From: Spirosomataceae bacterium TFI 002
Lineage (GTDB): Bacteria; Bacteroidota; Bacteroidia; Cytophagales; Spirosomataceae
DNA length: 64,000 bases
Reading direction: 5' to 3'
Assembly (NCBI GenBank): GCA_900230115.1
Contig: LT907983.1
Location: 4,634,774 to 4,698,773 of the forward strand
This document shows positions 17,020-24,613 of this stretch, in pieces (the first letter of the stretch is position 1; each line of letters opens with the position of its first letter). Both the position numbers and the translations under genes were made by a program. Under the pieces are notes generated by a model, which had not been told where the DNA came from, did not search any database, and was given only the letters and a program-made list of their open reading frames with translations.

Positions 17020-17103
17020 GCCCGGGTGGCGGAACTGGTAGACGCGTTGGTCTCAAACACCAATGGTAGCAATACCGTGCCGGTTCGATTCCGGCCCCGG
17101 GTA
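17020..17103 (+). tRNA. tRNA-Leu (anticodon CAA)
   Basis: An 84-nt class II tRNA. The acceptor stem is GCCCGGG (17020-17026) with CCCGGGT (17096-17102) and discriminator A17103. The anticodon stem TTGGT/ACCAA holds loop CTCAAAC with anticodon CAA at 17054-17056. A variable arm follows, and the T arm GCCGG-TTCGATT-CCGGC is intact. CCA is not encoded. It reads UUG leucine codons. Confidence 0.95.
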
Positions 17104-17105
17104 CT

Positions 17106-17136
17106 AAGCCCCTTCTGATTTCAGGAGGGGCTTTTT
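17106..17136 (+). terminator. Intrinsic terminator of tRNA-Leu
   Basis: AAGCCCCTTC (17106-17115) pairs with GGAGGGGCTT (17124-17133), with one G-U pair; a run of T residues follows immediately. Confidence 0.85.
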
Positions 17137-17218
17137 CTTTGAAAAATACAAACCTGAATAATCATTTTTTTTATTGGGTGGTACTATCTACTAGGCCATA
17201 GGTCTAACACTTTTGCAC

Positions 17219-17341
17219 AAAAAAAAGACTGGAACAAAATGCTCCAGCCTTTCCCGCTACTAAATCCACACAACTTTTATCTTTAAAACTCTTCTAAAAG
17301 AGCTTTGTTTTCGTTCTGATAAGTAAAACTTTCATTCTACT
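17219..17341 (-). ncRNA. Candidate small RNA, about 120 nt, with its own promoter and terminator
   Basis: On the minus strand a consensus promoter (see 17346-17376) is followed about 110 nt later by a hairpin, CTGGA (47-43) with TCCAG (33-29) around a 9-nt loop, and then eight T residues (plus-strand A-run 17219-17226). Nothing but this RNA lies between them and no minus-strand gene follows, so a free small RNA is the simplest reading. It also holds a possible 13-codon frame starting MKVLLIRTK (ATG at about 17337) that ends in an inner hairpin CTCTT/AAGAG. I do not recognise a known RNA family. Confidence 0.5.
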
Positions 17342-17345
17342 TGCC

Positions 17346-17376
17346 CAAAATTAAGGAGAACAATATAAGTAAACAA
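17346..17376 (-). promoter_or_regulatory. Minus-strand consensus promoter TTG-N20-TAATTTTG for the candidate small RNA
   Basis: The reverse strand reads TTG (17376-17374), a 20-nt spacer and TAATTTTG (17353-17346). The predicted start is about 17341. Confidence 0.55.
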
Positions 17377-17568
17377 GTAAATTGAAGGAGTTTTTTATAC
17401 CGTTAAATCAATCATCACATTTTAAAGCAGTTAAATGTATCTTATTAATACAATAATTCTCAATTGAGAAGAGTCAAGAGCCTCTTTTATACCATTTCTT
17501 GTAATCTCAGCTTTAAATCTACTAATAATACAATTGTATACGTTTTGATCTCACTTTTCAACCTAAGG
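17377..17568. other. Intergenic stretch without a recognised gene
   Basis: AT-rich sequence between the candidate small-RNA promoter and the PHO-box-like promoter. I see no gene or strong hairpin in it. Confidence 0.4.
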
Positions 17569-17613
17569 TTAATTTTGGCTTAACATTGAGTTAATATTAG
17601 CCATCTACTTTTG
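17569..17613 (+). promoter_or_regulatory. PHO-box-like promoter 1: three 11-bp direct repeats then TACTTTTG
   Basis: Units TTAATTTTGGC (17569-17579), TTAACATTGAG (17580-17590) and TTAATATTAGC (17591-17601), four bases, then the -7 element TACTTTTG (17606-17613). There is no -33 element at 19-21 nt. Tandem 11-bp TTAAyAT units next to the core promoter are how PhoB-family activators bind. It drives the beta-helix lipoprotein and TonB receptor. Confidence 0.65.
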
Positions 17614-17734
17614 TCCCAGAATTCGAAACGAAGGATTCTTGTGAATCATGACAAAAGACAAAAACTACATTTTTAAATCTCTATCCAAGGTAAGTGAATC
17701 TCTTGGAAGGAATCAAACCCCCTTTACTTCAGAA

Positions 17735-19102
17735 ATGAAAAATTTAAAGCAATTCTTTTTGCTAGCTTTTGCTATGCCCATGTTTCTATTGACTTCTTGC
17801 GAAGATAGCGACGAGTGTAAGACAGTATGTGCTTCTAATCAAATCTTAACAATTGATTGCGAGTGCGTAACTCAAGTTGTGGATCCATGTAAAGATACTG
17901 ACTGTCCTACTGGATTTGTATGTTCTAATGGTGATTGTATCGAAGAGGCTTCTTCTACTATCACAAAAGCTGGTTTGTTATCTGCAGACGAAAAATGGAC
18001 TGCAAACAAAACTTACATATTACAAGGTAAAGTTGTAGTTCCTAGTGGAGTTACATTGACGATTGAGCCTGGTACTATTATAAAAGGTTCTTCAGGAACT
18101 GGTTCTTTGGCATCTGCTCTTGTGGTTGCTCGTGGTGGTAAAATCCTTGCAGAAGGTACTGCTGATAAGCCAATTGTAATGACATCTGTAAAGGATAACA
18201 TTCAGATTGGTGAAAAAGCTGGTACAAACTTAGACGAAAAAATCACTGGTGAGTGGGGAGGATTGATCATTCTTGGAAAAGCCCCTATCTCAGCCGGATC
18301 AGGAGCCGAAGCTCAAATAGAAGGTATACCTGCAGATGATACTTACGGAGCATATGGTGGATCTGAGGTTGCAGACAACTCAGGTGTATTGAAATATGTA
18401 TCTGTTCGCCATGGTGGTGCATTGATAGGAGAAGGTAACGAAATCAACGGTATCACTTTCGGTGGTGTTGGTAACGGAACAGTAGTAGAAAACATAGAGG
18501 TTATTGGTAATGAAGATGATGGTATCGAATTATTCGGTGGATCTGTAAATATCAAAAACGCTCTTGTATGGGCTCAAAAAGACGACGGTTATGATGTTGA
18601 TCAGGCTTACTCAGGAACAATAGACGGATTTATCTACATCGCAGGTGCTGACTCTGATCACGCATTCGAAATAGACGGGCCAGAAAACGCTGTAAACAAT
18701 ACAGGAAAATTCACAGCAAAGAATGGTTTTTTAAAAGGTAGTCTTACTGCTTCTAACGGAGAATATGCTGACTGGAGAGACAATGCTCAAGGATCTGTAT
18801 TAGATTCTTACTTCTTCAACTTCGCAGATGGAAAAGACATAGAATTAGACAAAGAAAAAGGAGTATCGGCAAATTACACAGCTGGTAAAATCATCATGAG
18901 CGGAAACGAATTTAACCTTCCTGATGGTGTTGACTTGGCTTCTATCTTCAAGGACACTGATCCTTCAGGTAACGACACTAAGTTTAAAGCTGATATGATT
19001 AAAGTTAATACAGCAACTAAGACAAGAACAAAGGGTGTTGACCCTGCATTATTCAGCTGGACATTCGCTCAAGCGAAAGGTGCACTAGCAGATTTTAAAT
19101 AA
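17735..19102 (+). CDS. Surface lipoprotein with a Cys-rich N-terminus and a right-handed beta-helix
   Basis: 455 aa from the ATG at 17735, chosen because it begins the SPII signal peptide MKNLKQFFLLAFAMPMFLLTSC (Cys22); a start 29 codons upstream would bury the signal. After the lipid anchor come about 50 residues with ten cysteines in an EGF-like pattern (DPCKDTDCPTGFVCSNGDC). The rest is a glycine/valine-rich parallel beta-helix (VVVPSGVTLTIEPGTIIKG, GGILKY-like turns, IEVIGNEDDGIELFGGSV). Close relatives often carry a misleading multidrug-transporter label. It is the first gene of a pair with the TonB receptor and its promoter has PHO-box-like repeats, so a role in capturing a phosphorus source at the surface is inferred. 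Confidence 0.75.
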   Translation: MKNLKQFFLLAFAMPMFLLTSCEDSDECKTVCASNQILTIDCECVTQVVDPCKDTDCPTGFVCSNGDCIEEASSTITKAGLLSADEKWTANKTYILQGKVVVPSGVTLTIEPGTIIKGSSGTGSLASALVVARGGKILAEGTADKPIVMTSVKDNIQIGEKAGTNLDEKITGEWGGLIILGKAPISAGSGAEAQIEGIPADDTYGAYGGSEVADNSGVLKYVSVRHGGALIGEGNEINGITFGGVGNGTVVENIEVIGNEDDGIELFGGSVNIKNALVWAQKDDGYDVDQAYSGTIDGFIYIAGADSDHAFEIDGPENAVNNTGKFTAKNGFLKGSLTASNGEYADWRDNAQGSVLDSYFFNFADGKDIELDKEKGVSANYTAGKIIMSGNEFNLPDGVDLASIFKDTDPSGNDTKFKADMIKVNTATKTRTKGVDPALFSWTFAQAKGALADFK

Positions 19103-19114
19103 TAATAAAAGAAC

Positions 19115-19144
19115 CTTCTGGCTGGCAGAAATGCCAGCCAGAAG
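19115..19144 (+). other. Intercistronic 13-bp perfect hairpin with a GAAA loop
   Basis: CTTCTGGCTGGCA, loop GAAA, TGCCAGCCAGAAG, lying 12 bp after the lipoprotein stop. The stem is perfect and closed by a GNRA tetraloop, but no T tract follows. It fits an RNA stability or processing element that lets the first gene be expressed more than the receptor. Confidence 0.7.
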
Positions 19145-19226
19145 TAAAACCAATCAAACCAATATAAATCAAGAATCAAAGGTCGGGAGCTGAGTGAATC
19201 ACCATCGATCTTTAAAAACAAGAAAA

Positions 19227-22043
19227 ATGAAAAAAAATCTACTCCTTTTAATTGCTGTTCTATTCTCGTTGAATTCAGCAATTGCCCAAGTTGGAATAGT
19301 TCGTGGTGTTGTATACGACGATGAGCTTGGCGAAACATTACCCTTTTCTACAATATTTGTAAAAGAGGCACAAAAAGGTGCTTCTACTGACTTAGACGGT
19401 GCATTTAGCATAGATTTACCTGTAGGTACTTACACTTTTGACTTTTCATTTGTAGGTATGACTAGCAAAACAATCACAAGCGTAGAAGTAAAAGACGGAC
19501 AAGTAACAGAGCTAGATATCAGACTAGGTAGCAGTGCTGCGGCACTGGAAGAAGTTGTGGTTACTGCCAAAATGGTACGCAATAGCGAGTCTGCTATGCT
19601 TACGCTTCAAAAGAAATCTGCCAACCTCATTGACGGTATCTCAAAGCAAACATTTCGCAAAATAGGAGATAGCGACGCAGGTGGAGCCATTAAAAGAGTA
19701 ACAGGTGTATCGGTAGAAGGCGGAAAATACGTTTACGTTCGTGGCCTTGGAGATAGATACACTAAGACAATCTTAAATGGCTTAGATATTCCAGGACTTG
19801 ATCCTGACAGAAACACAATCCAAATGGACTTGTTTCCTACCAACTTGATAGACAACATGGTTGTGCTTAAAACAGCAACGCCAGATGTATCAGGTGACTT
19901 TACAGGTGGTATCATTGATATCGCAACCAAAGATTTTCCGGTAAGCCAATCTTTCAATGTGTCATTGAGTGGAGCATTTAATCCATCAATGCACTTCAAT
20001 AATAATGCTCTTACTTATAAAGGAAGCAGCACTGACTGGTTAGGGTTCGATAATGGAATGAGAACGCTACCTATAGATCCACAACAAAAAATATGGACTT
20101 TAGCTGATAATGAAGCTAATCTCACAAAAATAACACAGCGATTTGACCCAACTATGGGAGCCGAAAAGGCAACAAGTCCAATGAATTTTTCTGCCGCCAT
20201 ATCGACAGGCAATCAATTCAAAATCAAAAAAGCAACCATTGGTTACAATGCCGCTTTGAATTACAGCAACACAACAGAATTTTTTGAAGAAGTACAGTAT
20301 AACTTCTTTATTAAGGGACTTGATCCTTCTAAAGATTACAATTTTGCTTTGGACCAATCTCAAAAAGGTTCTTTGTCAAAAAACAATGTAATGGCATCTG
20401 GTTTGGCTGGACTTGCCGTGAAATGGGACAAGCATAAGTTCTCTTTCAATTCTCTTCACATTCAAAATGGTGAAAACACTGCTGGCCAGTTCATCAACCA
20501 GAAATATATTTTCAACTCGGCGGTTTTATATAGAGATAACCTAGAGTACAGCCAAAGATCGATCACAAACTTCAACTTGAAAGGTGAACATTCGCTAGGA
20601 GCAACTGGTGGGCTAAAAGTAGACTGGAGCGTTGCACCTACGATCAGCCGAATAGACGATAAAGATGTAAGAGTTACACCATTCAAAGTAGAAGACGGCA
20701 ATTATACTATAGAGCCATCTGAAGGAGCTGATCCATTGAGATTATACAGAAGCCTTTCAGAAGAAAACCTAAGTGGACGTGTAGATATTACCAAAAAATT
20801 CATCACGAAATTTGGTGATGCAAAACTGAAAATTGGTGGAAGTAACGTCATCAAAACAAGAGATTACTCCATACTACAGTACAATGTGAGAGTTACAGGA
20901 CAATCGCAACTTAATCTTAATGGTGATCCTAACAGCCTATTGTTACCCGAAAACCTATGGACTCCAGAAAAAGGTATAGGTACTTATATTCGTGGGAATT
21001 TTGAGCCAGCCAATTCGTACGATGCAACTCAATCTATTACAGCAGGTTATGTAATGAGCGAAATGAGTTTGACTTCTAAGTTAAAAGCAATATACGGTCT
21101 AAGACTCGAGAGCTTTAAGCATCACTATACGGGACAATCTAACCTAGGAGACGAAATATATAACGATGTAGAAATTAACTCATCATTGGATTTATTGCCA
21201 TCGGTAAACTTGGTTTATGCTTTGAAAGAAAACACAAACATGCGTTTTGCAGCCACTAGAACTTTGGCAAGACCATCATTTAAGGAAGCATCTATTTCTC
21301 AAATATATGATGCCTTATCAGGAATTACTTTCATAGGTAACTTAGGACTTCAAACAACTAGGATTACAAACGTTGATCTTAGGTACGAGCAATTTGGTAA
21401 GGCTGGGCAGATGTTCTCGGTAAGTGGATTTTACAAAATGTTTAGAGACCCTATTGAGGTGGTTGCTTATAGCCAATTGGCACCAAACAACATTACACCA
21501 AGAAATGTAGGTCAGGCAAATGTATTGGGTGCTGAATTTGAGATTCGTCAAAATATAGGAATAGAGTCAAATGGTGAGAAGCCATTGAGTGTAGGCTCAA
21601 ACTTTACTTACGTATACTCTAATGTGGAGATGAACCCAAGCGAGTTTCTTTCAAGAGTAGAAAACGCAAGGTCGAATGAAGAGGTTAAAAATACGAGAAG
21701 GTTGCAAGGTCAGAGTCCTTATATCGTGAATTTGTTCTTGAACTACAGCAGCGAGCAAAACGGAATAGAAGGTAACGTAAGTTATAACGTACAAGGAAAA
21801 AGATTGTCGATCGTGGGATTGGGCAGAAACCCAGATATCTACGAAATGCCATTCAATGCTTTGAACATGAAAGTGACAAAGCGATTTGGAGCAGAAAAAA
21901 GAGGCTCTATCAGCATAAATGGACAAAACCTGTTGAATGCTAAAACAAGAAAATATTACGAGGGATTCAATGCAAACTCTGAGATCTACCAGCTTTTTAA
22001 GCCTGGTATGCAGTTCGGAATGAGTGTGGGTTACGCTCTATAA
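19227..22043 (+). CDS. TonB-dependent receptor with an N-terminal carboxypeptidase-like domain
   Basis: 938 aa from ATG 19227 with signal peptide KKNLLLLIAVLFSLNSAIAQ. Domains: carboxypeptidase D regulatory-like (about residues 24-107, VRGVVYDDELGETLPFSTIF), a TonB-box-like EEVVVTAK, a plug domain (about 115-240, RVTGVSVEGGKYVYVRGLGD, DFTGGIIDIATKDFP), then a long beta barrel ending in a hydrophobic strand (GMQFGMSVGYAL). It imports a large or scarce ligand through the outer membrane, powered by TonB. It shares a promoter with the surface lipoprotein; the PHO-box-like operator suggests phosphorus-related uptake (inference). The 12-residue upstream extension to 19194 lacks a good start and is not used. 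Confidence 0.92.
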   Translation: MKKNLLLLIAVLFSLNSAIAQVGIVRGVVYDDELGETLPFSTIFVKEAQKGASTDLDGAFSIDLPVGTYTFDFSFVGMTSKTITSVEVKDGQVTELDIRLGSSAAALEEVVVTAKMVRNSESAMLTLQKKSANLIDGISKQTFRKIGDSDAGGAIKRVTGVSVEGGKYVYVRGLGDRYTKTILNGLDIPGLDPDRNTIQMDLFPTNLIDNMVVLKTATPDVSGDFTGGIIDIATKDFPVSQSFNVSLSGAFNPSMHFNNNALTYKGSSTDWLGFDNGMRTLPIDPQQKIWTLADNEANLTKITQRFDPTMGAEKATSPMNFSAAISTGNQFKIKKATIGYNAALNYSNTTEFFEEVQYNFFIKGLDPSKDYNFALDQSQKGSLSKNNVMASGLAGLAVKWDKHKFSFNSLHIQNGENTAGQFINQKYIFNSAVLYRDNLEYSQRSITNFNLKGEHSLGATGGLKVDWSVAPTISRIDDKDVRVTPFKVEDGNYTIEPSEGADPLRLYRSLSEENLSGRVDITKKFITKFGDAKLKIGGSNVIKTRDYSILQYNVRVTGQSQLNLNGDPNSLLLPENLWTPEKGIGTYIRGNFEPANSYDATQSITAGYVMSEMSLTSKLKAIYGLRLESFKHHYTGQSNLGDEIYNDVEINSSLDLLPSVNLVYALKENTNMRFAATRTLARPSFKEASISQIYDALSGITFIGNLGLQTTRITNVDLRYEQFGKAGQMFSVSGFYKMFRDPIEVVAYSQLAPNNITPRNVGQANVLGAEFEIRQNIGIESNGEKPLSVGSNFTYVYSNVEMNPSEFLSRVENARSNEEVKNTRRLQGQSPYIVNLFLNYSSEQNGIEGNVSYNVQGKRLSIVGLGRNPDIYEMPFNALNMKVTKRFGAEKRGSISINGQNLLNAKTRKYYEGFNANSEIYQLFKPGMQFGMSVGYAL

Positions 22044-22076
22044 AGAACTTGATTCATATTGGTAAAACACAAAATG

Positions 22077-22099
22077 CCTCGACTTTGTCGGGGTTTTTT
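22077..22099 (+). terminator. Intrinsic terminator after the TonB receptor
   Basis: CCTCGAC, loop TTT, GTCGGGG (one T-G pair) followed by six T residues. Confidence 0.85.
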
Positions 22100-22149
22100 G
22101 TTTAATGATTGTTTGAGTTTGGAGGGATGTTTTTGAATTTGAGTTTTTA

Positions 22150-22194
22150 TTAATATTCCCTAAACATTGCCTTAATACACCAAGCCTATTTTTG
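22150..22194 (+). promoter_or_regulatory. PHO-box-like promoter 2: three 11-bp direct repeats then TATTTTTG
   Basis: Units TTAATATTCCC (22150-22160), TAAACATTGCC (22161-22171) and TTAATACACCA (22172-22182), four bases, then TATTTTTG (22187-22194). The geometry is identical to promoter 1. It points at a 31-codon frame starting at 22216. Confidence 0.6.
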
Positions 22195-22215
22195 TTCATA
22201 GATAAATCGGTCATA

Positions 22216-22311
22216 ATGAAACAACTGACTTTTCAATTTTTAAGAACATACTGGGGCGAATTATTATTTGCCACCTTTCTTGTGATTTATTATTCACAAC
22301 CCATGCCTTGA
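22216..22311 (+). pseudogene. Possible truncated gene: 31-codon frame behind a PHO-box-like promoter
   Basis: An ATG 22 nt after the -7 element opens MKQLTFQFLRTYWGELLFAT, a hydrophobic N-terminus like the start of a membrane protein, and stops after 31 codons; no frame continues it. With a well-formed regulated promoter in front, this looks like the 5' remnant of a lost gene rather than a functional small protein, though a genuine small membrane peptide is possible. The 190 bp that follow (22312-22500) hold no gene on the plus strand; the minus strand has a Lys/Asn-rich frame with a TTG start that I cannot assign. Confidence 0.35.
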
Positions 22312-22500
22312 ATCTGTTAGAATAAATATTAATTTGAAAATGCTCCTTTGCTTTATTGAAGTTTTTTTTTGTGGCATATTGCTTATTGTCTTTCGGCCCC
22401 GACTTTGCAACTCCAATTTTCAAACGTGAACCATCTAGCAAATGGCATATGAGTTTATTACTCTTAAATGTGAGGATGGATTTTACGTTTTAAAGAATAT

Positions 22501-23601
22501 TTAAACCCCAGACCTAACAACCTCAAGCACCTCAGCTTCAATCGCATTTAACAATTTCCTTTCCCCAGTTTTCAGCCATTGTTTAAAATTTGTGGAGCGG
22601 GAGAGGTAGGTTTTCTCAAGATGTAGGAGCTCATCAAGGTCAAAGTGCTGAGCACGCAAGCCTGCTCCGTATCGCTCGCCATCCATGGCATTGCAAGCTT
22701 GTTCGTAATGGTTGGTCACGGGAACCATGAGGACAGGTTTATTCCAATAAATAGCCTCGGAAACAGTCTCAAAACCTGCAGTGGTGGCAATGCCCGCACA
22801 AGACTGGAATAGCTCGGCAAACAACTCCTTATTGGGCTGGTGAAGCGTGAGGTTTGGCAAAAAACGCTCTGATGCTGGTTTACCTGCCCTGTGTACAAAA
22901 CAATGGACATGCGTTGCTGGGTTGGCAAGTTTCCAATTCAGCAAAGTAGGCAACATACACTCATGGGTGAGGTACACGAGGTAATGCCCCTTGTTGCTGC
23001 CTTGTTTGCTTTTAATGGCATTGCGAATCAAAGGTGGCACCACGGTAATGTGCTCGTTATCATTTTGCTCATCAAAACTCAGAGCCAACATTTTCTTACT
23101 TCCATAAGCCGTAAACCTTGAGTTGGTATTGAGGAGTAGTTTGTCGGCAAACTTACTTTTGGTAGGAAACACAAAGCCTGGCTTTAGCAACAAATACTGG
23201 TGAGCTATGGAGTAAAATGGAATTTTACAAAATGGGTGTGTCAGCTTGTACAAGCCGGCAAGGACTTCATAAAAGTTGATGACCACATCTGGCTTGGTAT
23301 CTTGGAGCAGTTGCCCTAGCTTATTGACTTGAGCGAGGTAGTGCTTGGACTTTGTAACAGTCTGCCAAATGGTTTTGGAAATAGAAAGACCAGTATCTCT
23401 GGAGCCGTAGGCGAGTTTAGGACTATCTATTTTGTGAATTGCTACTTCGGGGCCTATTTGCTCAGCAAGGAATTGCTGGTTTTCTCCCCCAACGGCCATT
23501 GCGGTGACTCGATTGCCATTTTTAACCAATAGTTCGTATAAACTTATGGCTTGCGTTAAATGCCCACGACCCTCACCTTGAACAATGAAAAAGTAGGTCA
23601 T
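22501..23601 (-). CDS. GT28/MGT-like glycosyltransferase, probable glycolipid synthase partner of the plcP-like gene
   Basis: 366 aa. The N-terminus YFFIVQGEGRGHLTQAISL has the GxGHxxQ turn of GT-B glycosyltransferases and the C-terminal half has the nucleotide-sugar site AGIATTAGFETVSEAIYWNK plus PVLMVPVTNHYEQACNA, as in MurG/MGT/diacylglycerol glucosyltransferases. It probably adds sugar to diacylglycerol or another lipid at the inner membrane. Start and stop overlap by 4 bp with the plcP-like phosphoesterase upstream, so the two are one operon. Phosphate-starved bacteria use exactly this pair (PlcP then Agt) to swap phospholipids for glycolipids. The DNA is visibly richer in G and C than its neighbours, a possible sign of later acquisition. 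Confidence 0.78.
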   Translation of the reverse strand: MTYFFIVQGEGRGHLTQAISLYELLVKNGNRVTAMAVGGENQQFLAEQIGPEVAIHKIDSPKLAYGSRDTGLSISKTIWQTVTKSKHYLAQVNKLGQLLQDTKPDVVINFYEVLAGLYKLTHPFCKIPFYSIAHQYLLLKPGFVFPTKSKFADKLLLNTNSRFTAYGSKKMLALSFDEQNDNEHITVVPPLIRNAIKSKQGSNKGHYLVYLTHECMLPTLLNWKLANPATHVHCFVHRAGKPASERFLPNLTLHQPNKELFAELFQSCAGIATTAGFETVSEAIYWNKPVLMVPVTNHYEQACNAMDGERYGAGLRAQHFDLDELLHLEKTYLSRSTNFKQWLKTGERKLLNAIEAEVLEVVRSGV

Positions 23602-24440
23602 TTCATTTGGAATAAGTGATTATAGGCGGGTATGTAATCCTCGGAATCATCTTCTTCTATGGTATTGTCAAAGTCTCTAATGACCTTGAATTGCTTGTAC
23701 GTTTTTTCTACTGAGAAATATACAATTTCCCAATTGTGGTCGTGGTCTTCCACGAGTGCACTCATTGTTTCTACCCAATCTCCTGAATTCATATATTTTA
23801 TGTCGTTTATGTCTTTTATTGCTGCTTGGTGAATGTGGCCGCATATAATGCCATCACAGTTTTTTGATTTTGCTACTTCGCTGAGTTGTGCTTCATAATC
23901 GGAAACGTAGTTCACGGCGATTTTAATGGAGCCTTTCACTCGCTGAGAAAGTGAATAGTAGGGGAGACCATTCTTTACACGGTATTGATTGTAAAGCTTA
24001 TTGAGCCATAGTAAAAATGTATATCCTATGTCTCCTATATAGGCGAGCCATTTCATTTTATTGGTAACCATATCGAAAATGTCTCCATGCGTTACAAACA
24101 TTTTTTTGTCCCCCGATTCATAAACCAAGTCTTTCACGATTTGGAAGTTTGGCCCAATTGAAAATGGAATGATTTGATCTAAAAAATCATCGTGATTACC
24201 TCTCACGTAGTACACTTTGGTATTGTGTTTTTCTATTTTCTTAAGAATGGCTCTCAAGAAACCAGTATGTTTCTTTTTCCAAGAACCATACTTTTTTAGT
24301 TGCCAGCCGTCGATTATGTCACCATTCAGTATCAATGTATCGCAATGGTATTGCTTAATGAAAGAGGTAACTTCTCTCACTTTGGATCCTGCTGTTCCGA
24401 GGTGAATATCGGATAACACAATGGTACGGTAGTGTTTCAT
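23598..24440 (-). CDS. plcP: PlcP-like calcineurin-family metallophosphoesterase (phospholipase C type)
   Basis: 280 aa from the ATG at 24440. All metallophosphoesterase motifs are present: DIHLG, GDIIDGW, GNHDD, THGD and GHIHQ. The pattern between them (KWLAYIGDIGY, NGLPYYSLSQRVK, AVNYVSDYEAQL, NSGDWVETMSALVE) follows rhizobial PlcP, the manganese phosphoesterase that removes phospholipid head groups under phosphate limitation; LpxH-like UDP-diacylglucosamine diphosphatase is the alternative label. The upstream ATG at 24458 lies just beyond the -7 promoter element, above the predicted transcription start, so 24440 is chosen and the mRNA should be leaderless. Operon with the glycosyltransferase; PHO-box-like operator upstream. 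Confidence 0.82.
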   Translation of the reverse strand: MKHYRTIVLSDIHLGTAGSKVREVTSFIKQYHCDTLILNGDIIDGWQLKKYGSWKKKHTGFLRAILKKIEKHNTKVYYVRGNHDDFLDQIIPFSIGPNFQIVKDLVYESGDKKMFVTHGDIFDMVTNKMKWLAYIGDIGYTFLLWLNKLYNQYRVKNGLPYYSLSQRVKGSIKIAVNYVSDYEAQLSEVAKSKNCDGIICGHIHQAAIKDINDIKYMNSGDWVETMSALVEDHDHNWEIVYFSVEKTYKQFKVIRDFDNTIEEDDSEDYIPAYNHLFQMK

Positions 24441-24445
24441 GCAAG

Positions 24446-24490
24446 CAAAAGTCACCATTGATTATAAACTTAATGTTAAGCAAATGATAA
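24446..24490 (-). promoter_or_regulatory. PHO-box-like promoter 3 of the plcP-like operon
   Basis: Reading the minus strand: TTATCATTTGC (24490-24480), TTAACATTAAG (24479-24469), TTTATAATCAA (24468-24458), four bases, then GACTTTTG (24453-24446). The geometry equals promoters 1 and 2. The start codon is 6 nt past the final G. Confidence 0.65.
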
Positions 24491-24613
24491 ATGATCCTCC
24501 TTAATAAAGTCCTCATATAGGGTGATTTATGTTCTTTGATTTTGTGCCGTGCCAAAAAATATGGTTCAGTTTTTGCTAAGCTTTTCCTGAGTTTTATAAA
24601 AAAATGAGTGAAC

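Noticed and set aside
22211-22441. Minus-strand 76-codon frame in the gap after the TonB receptor
   Set aside because: Its start is TTG, it has no recognisable family, and a well-formed plus-strand promoter points into it. A decayed gene is possible but cannot be supported.
24441-24458. Upstream ATG of the plcP-like gene at 24458
   Set aside because: It lies upstream of the predicted transcription start, and family homology begins at KHYRTIVLSD, fitting the ATG at 24440.
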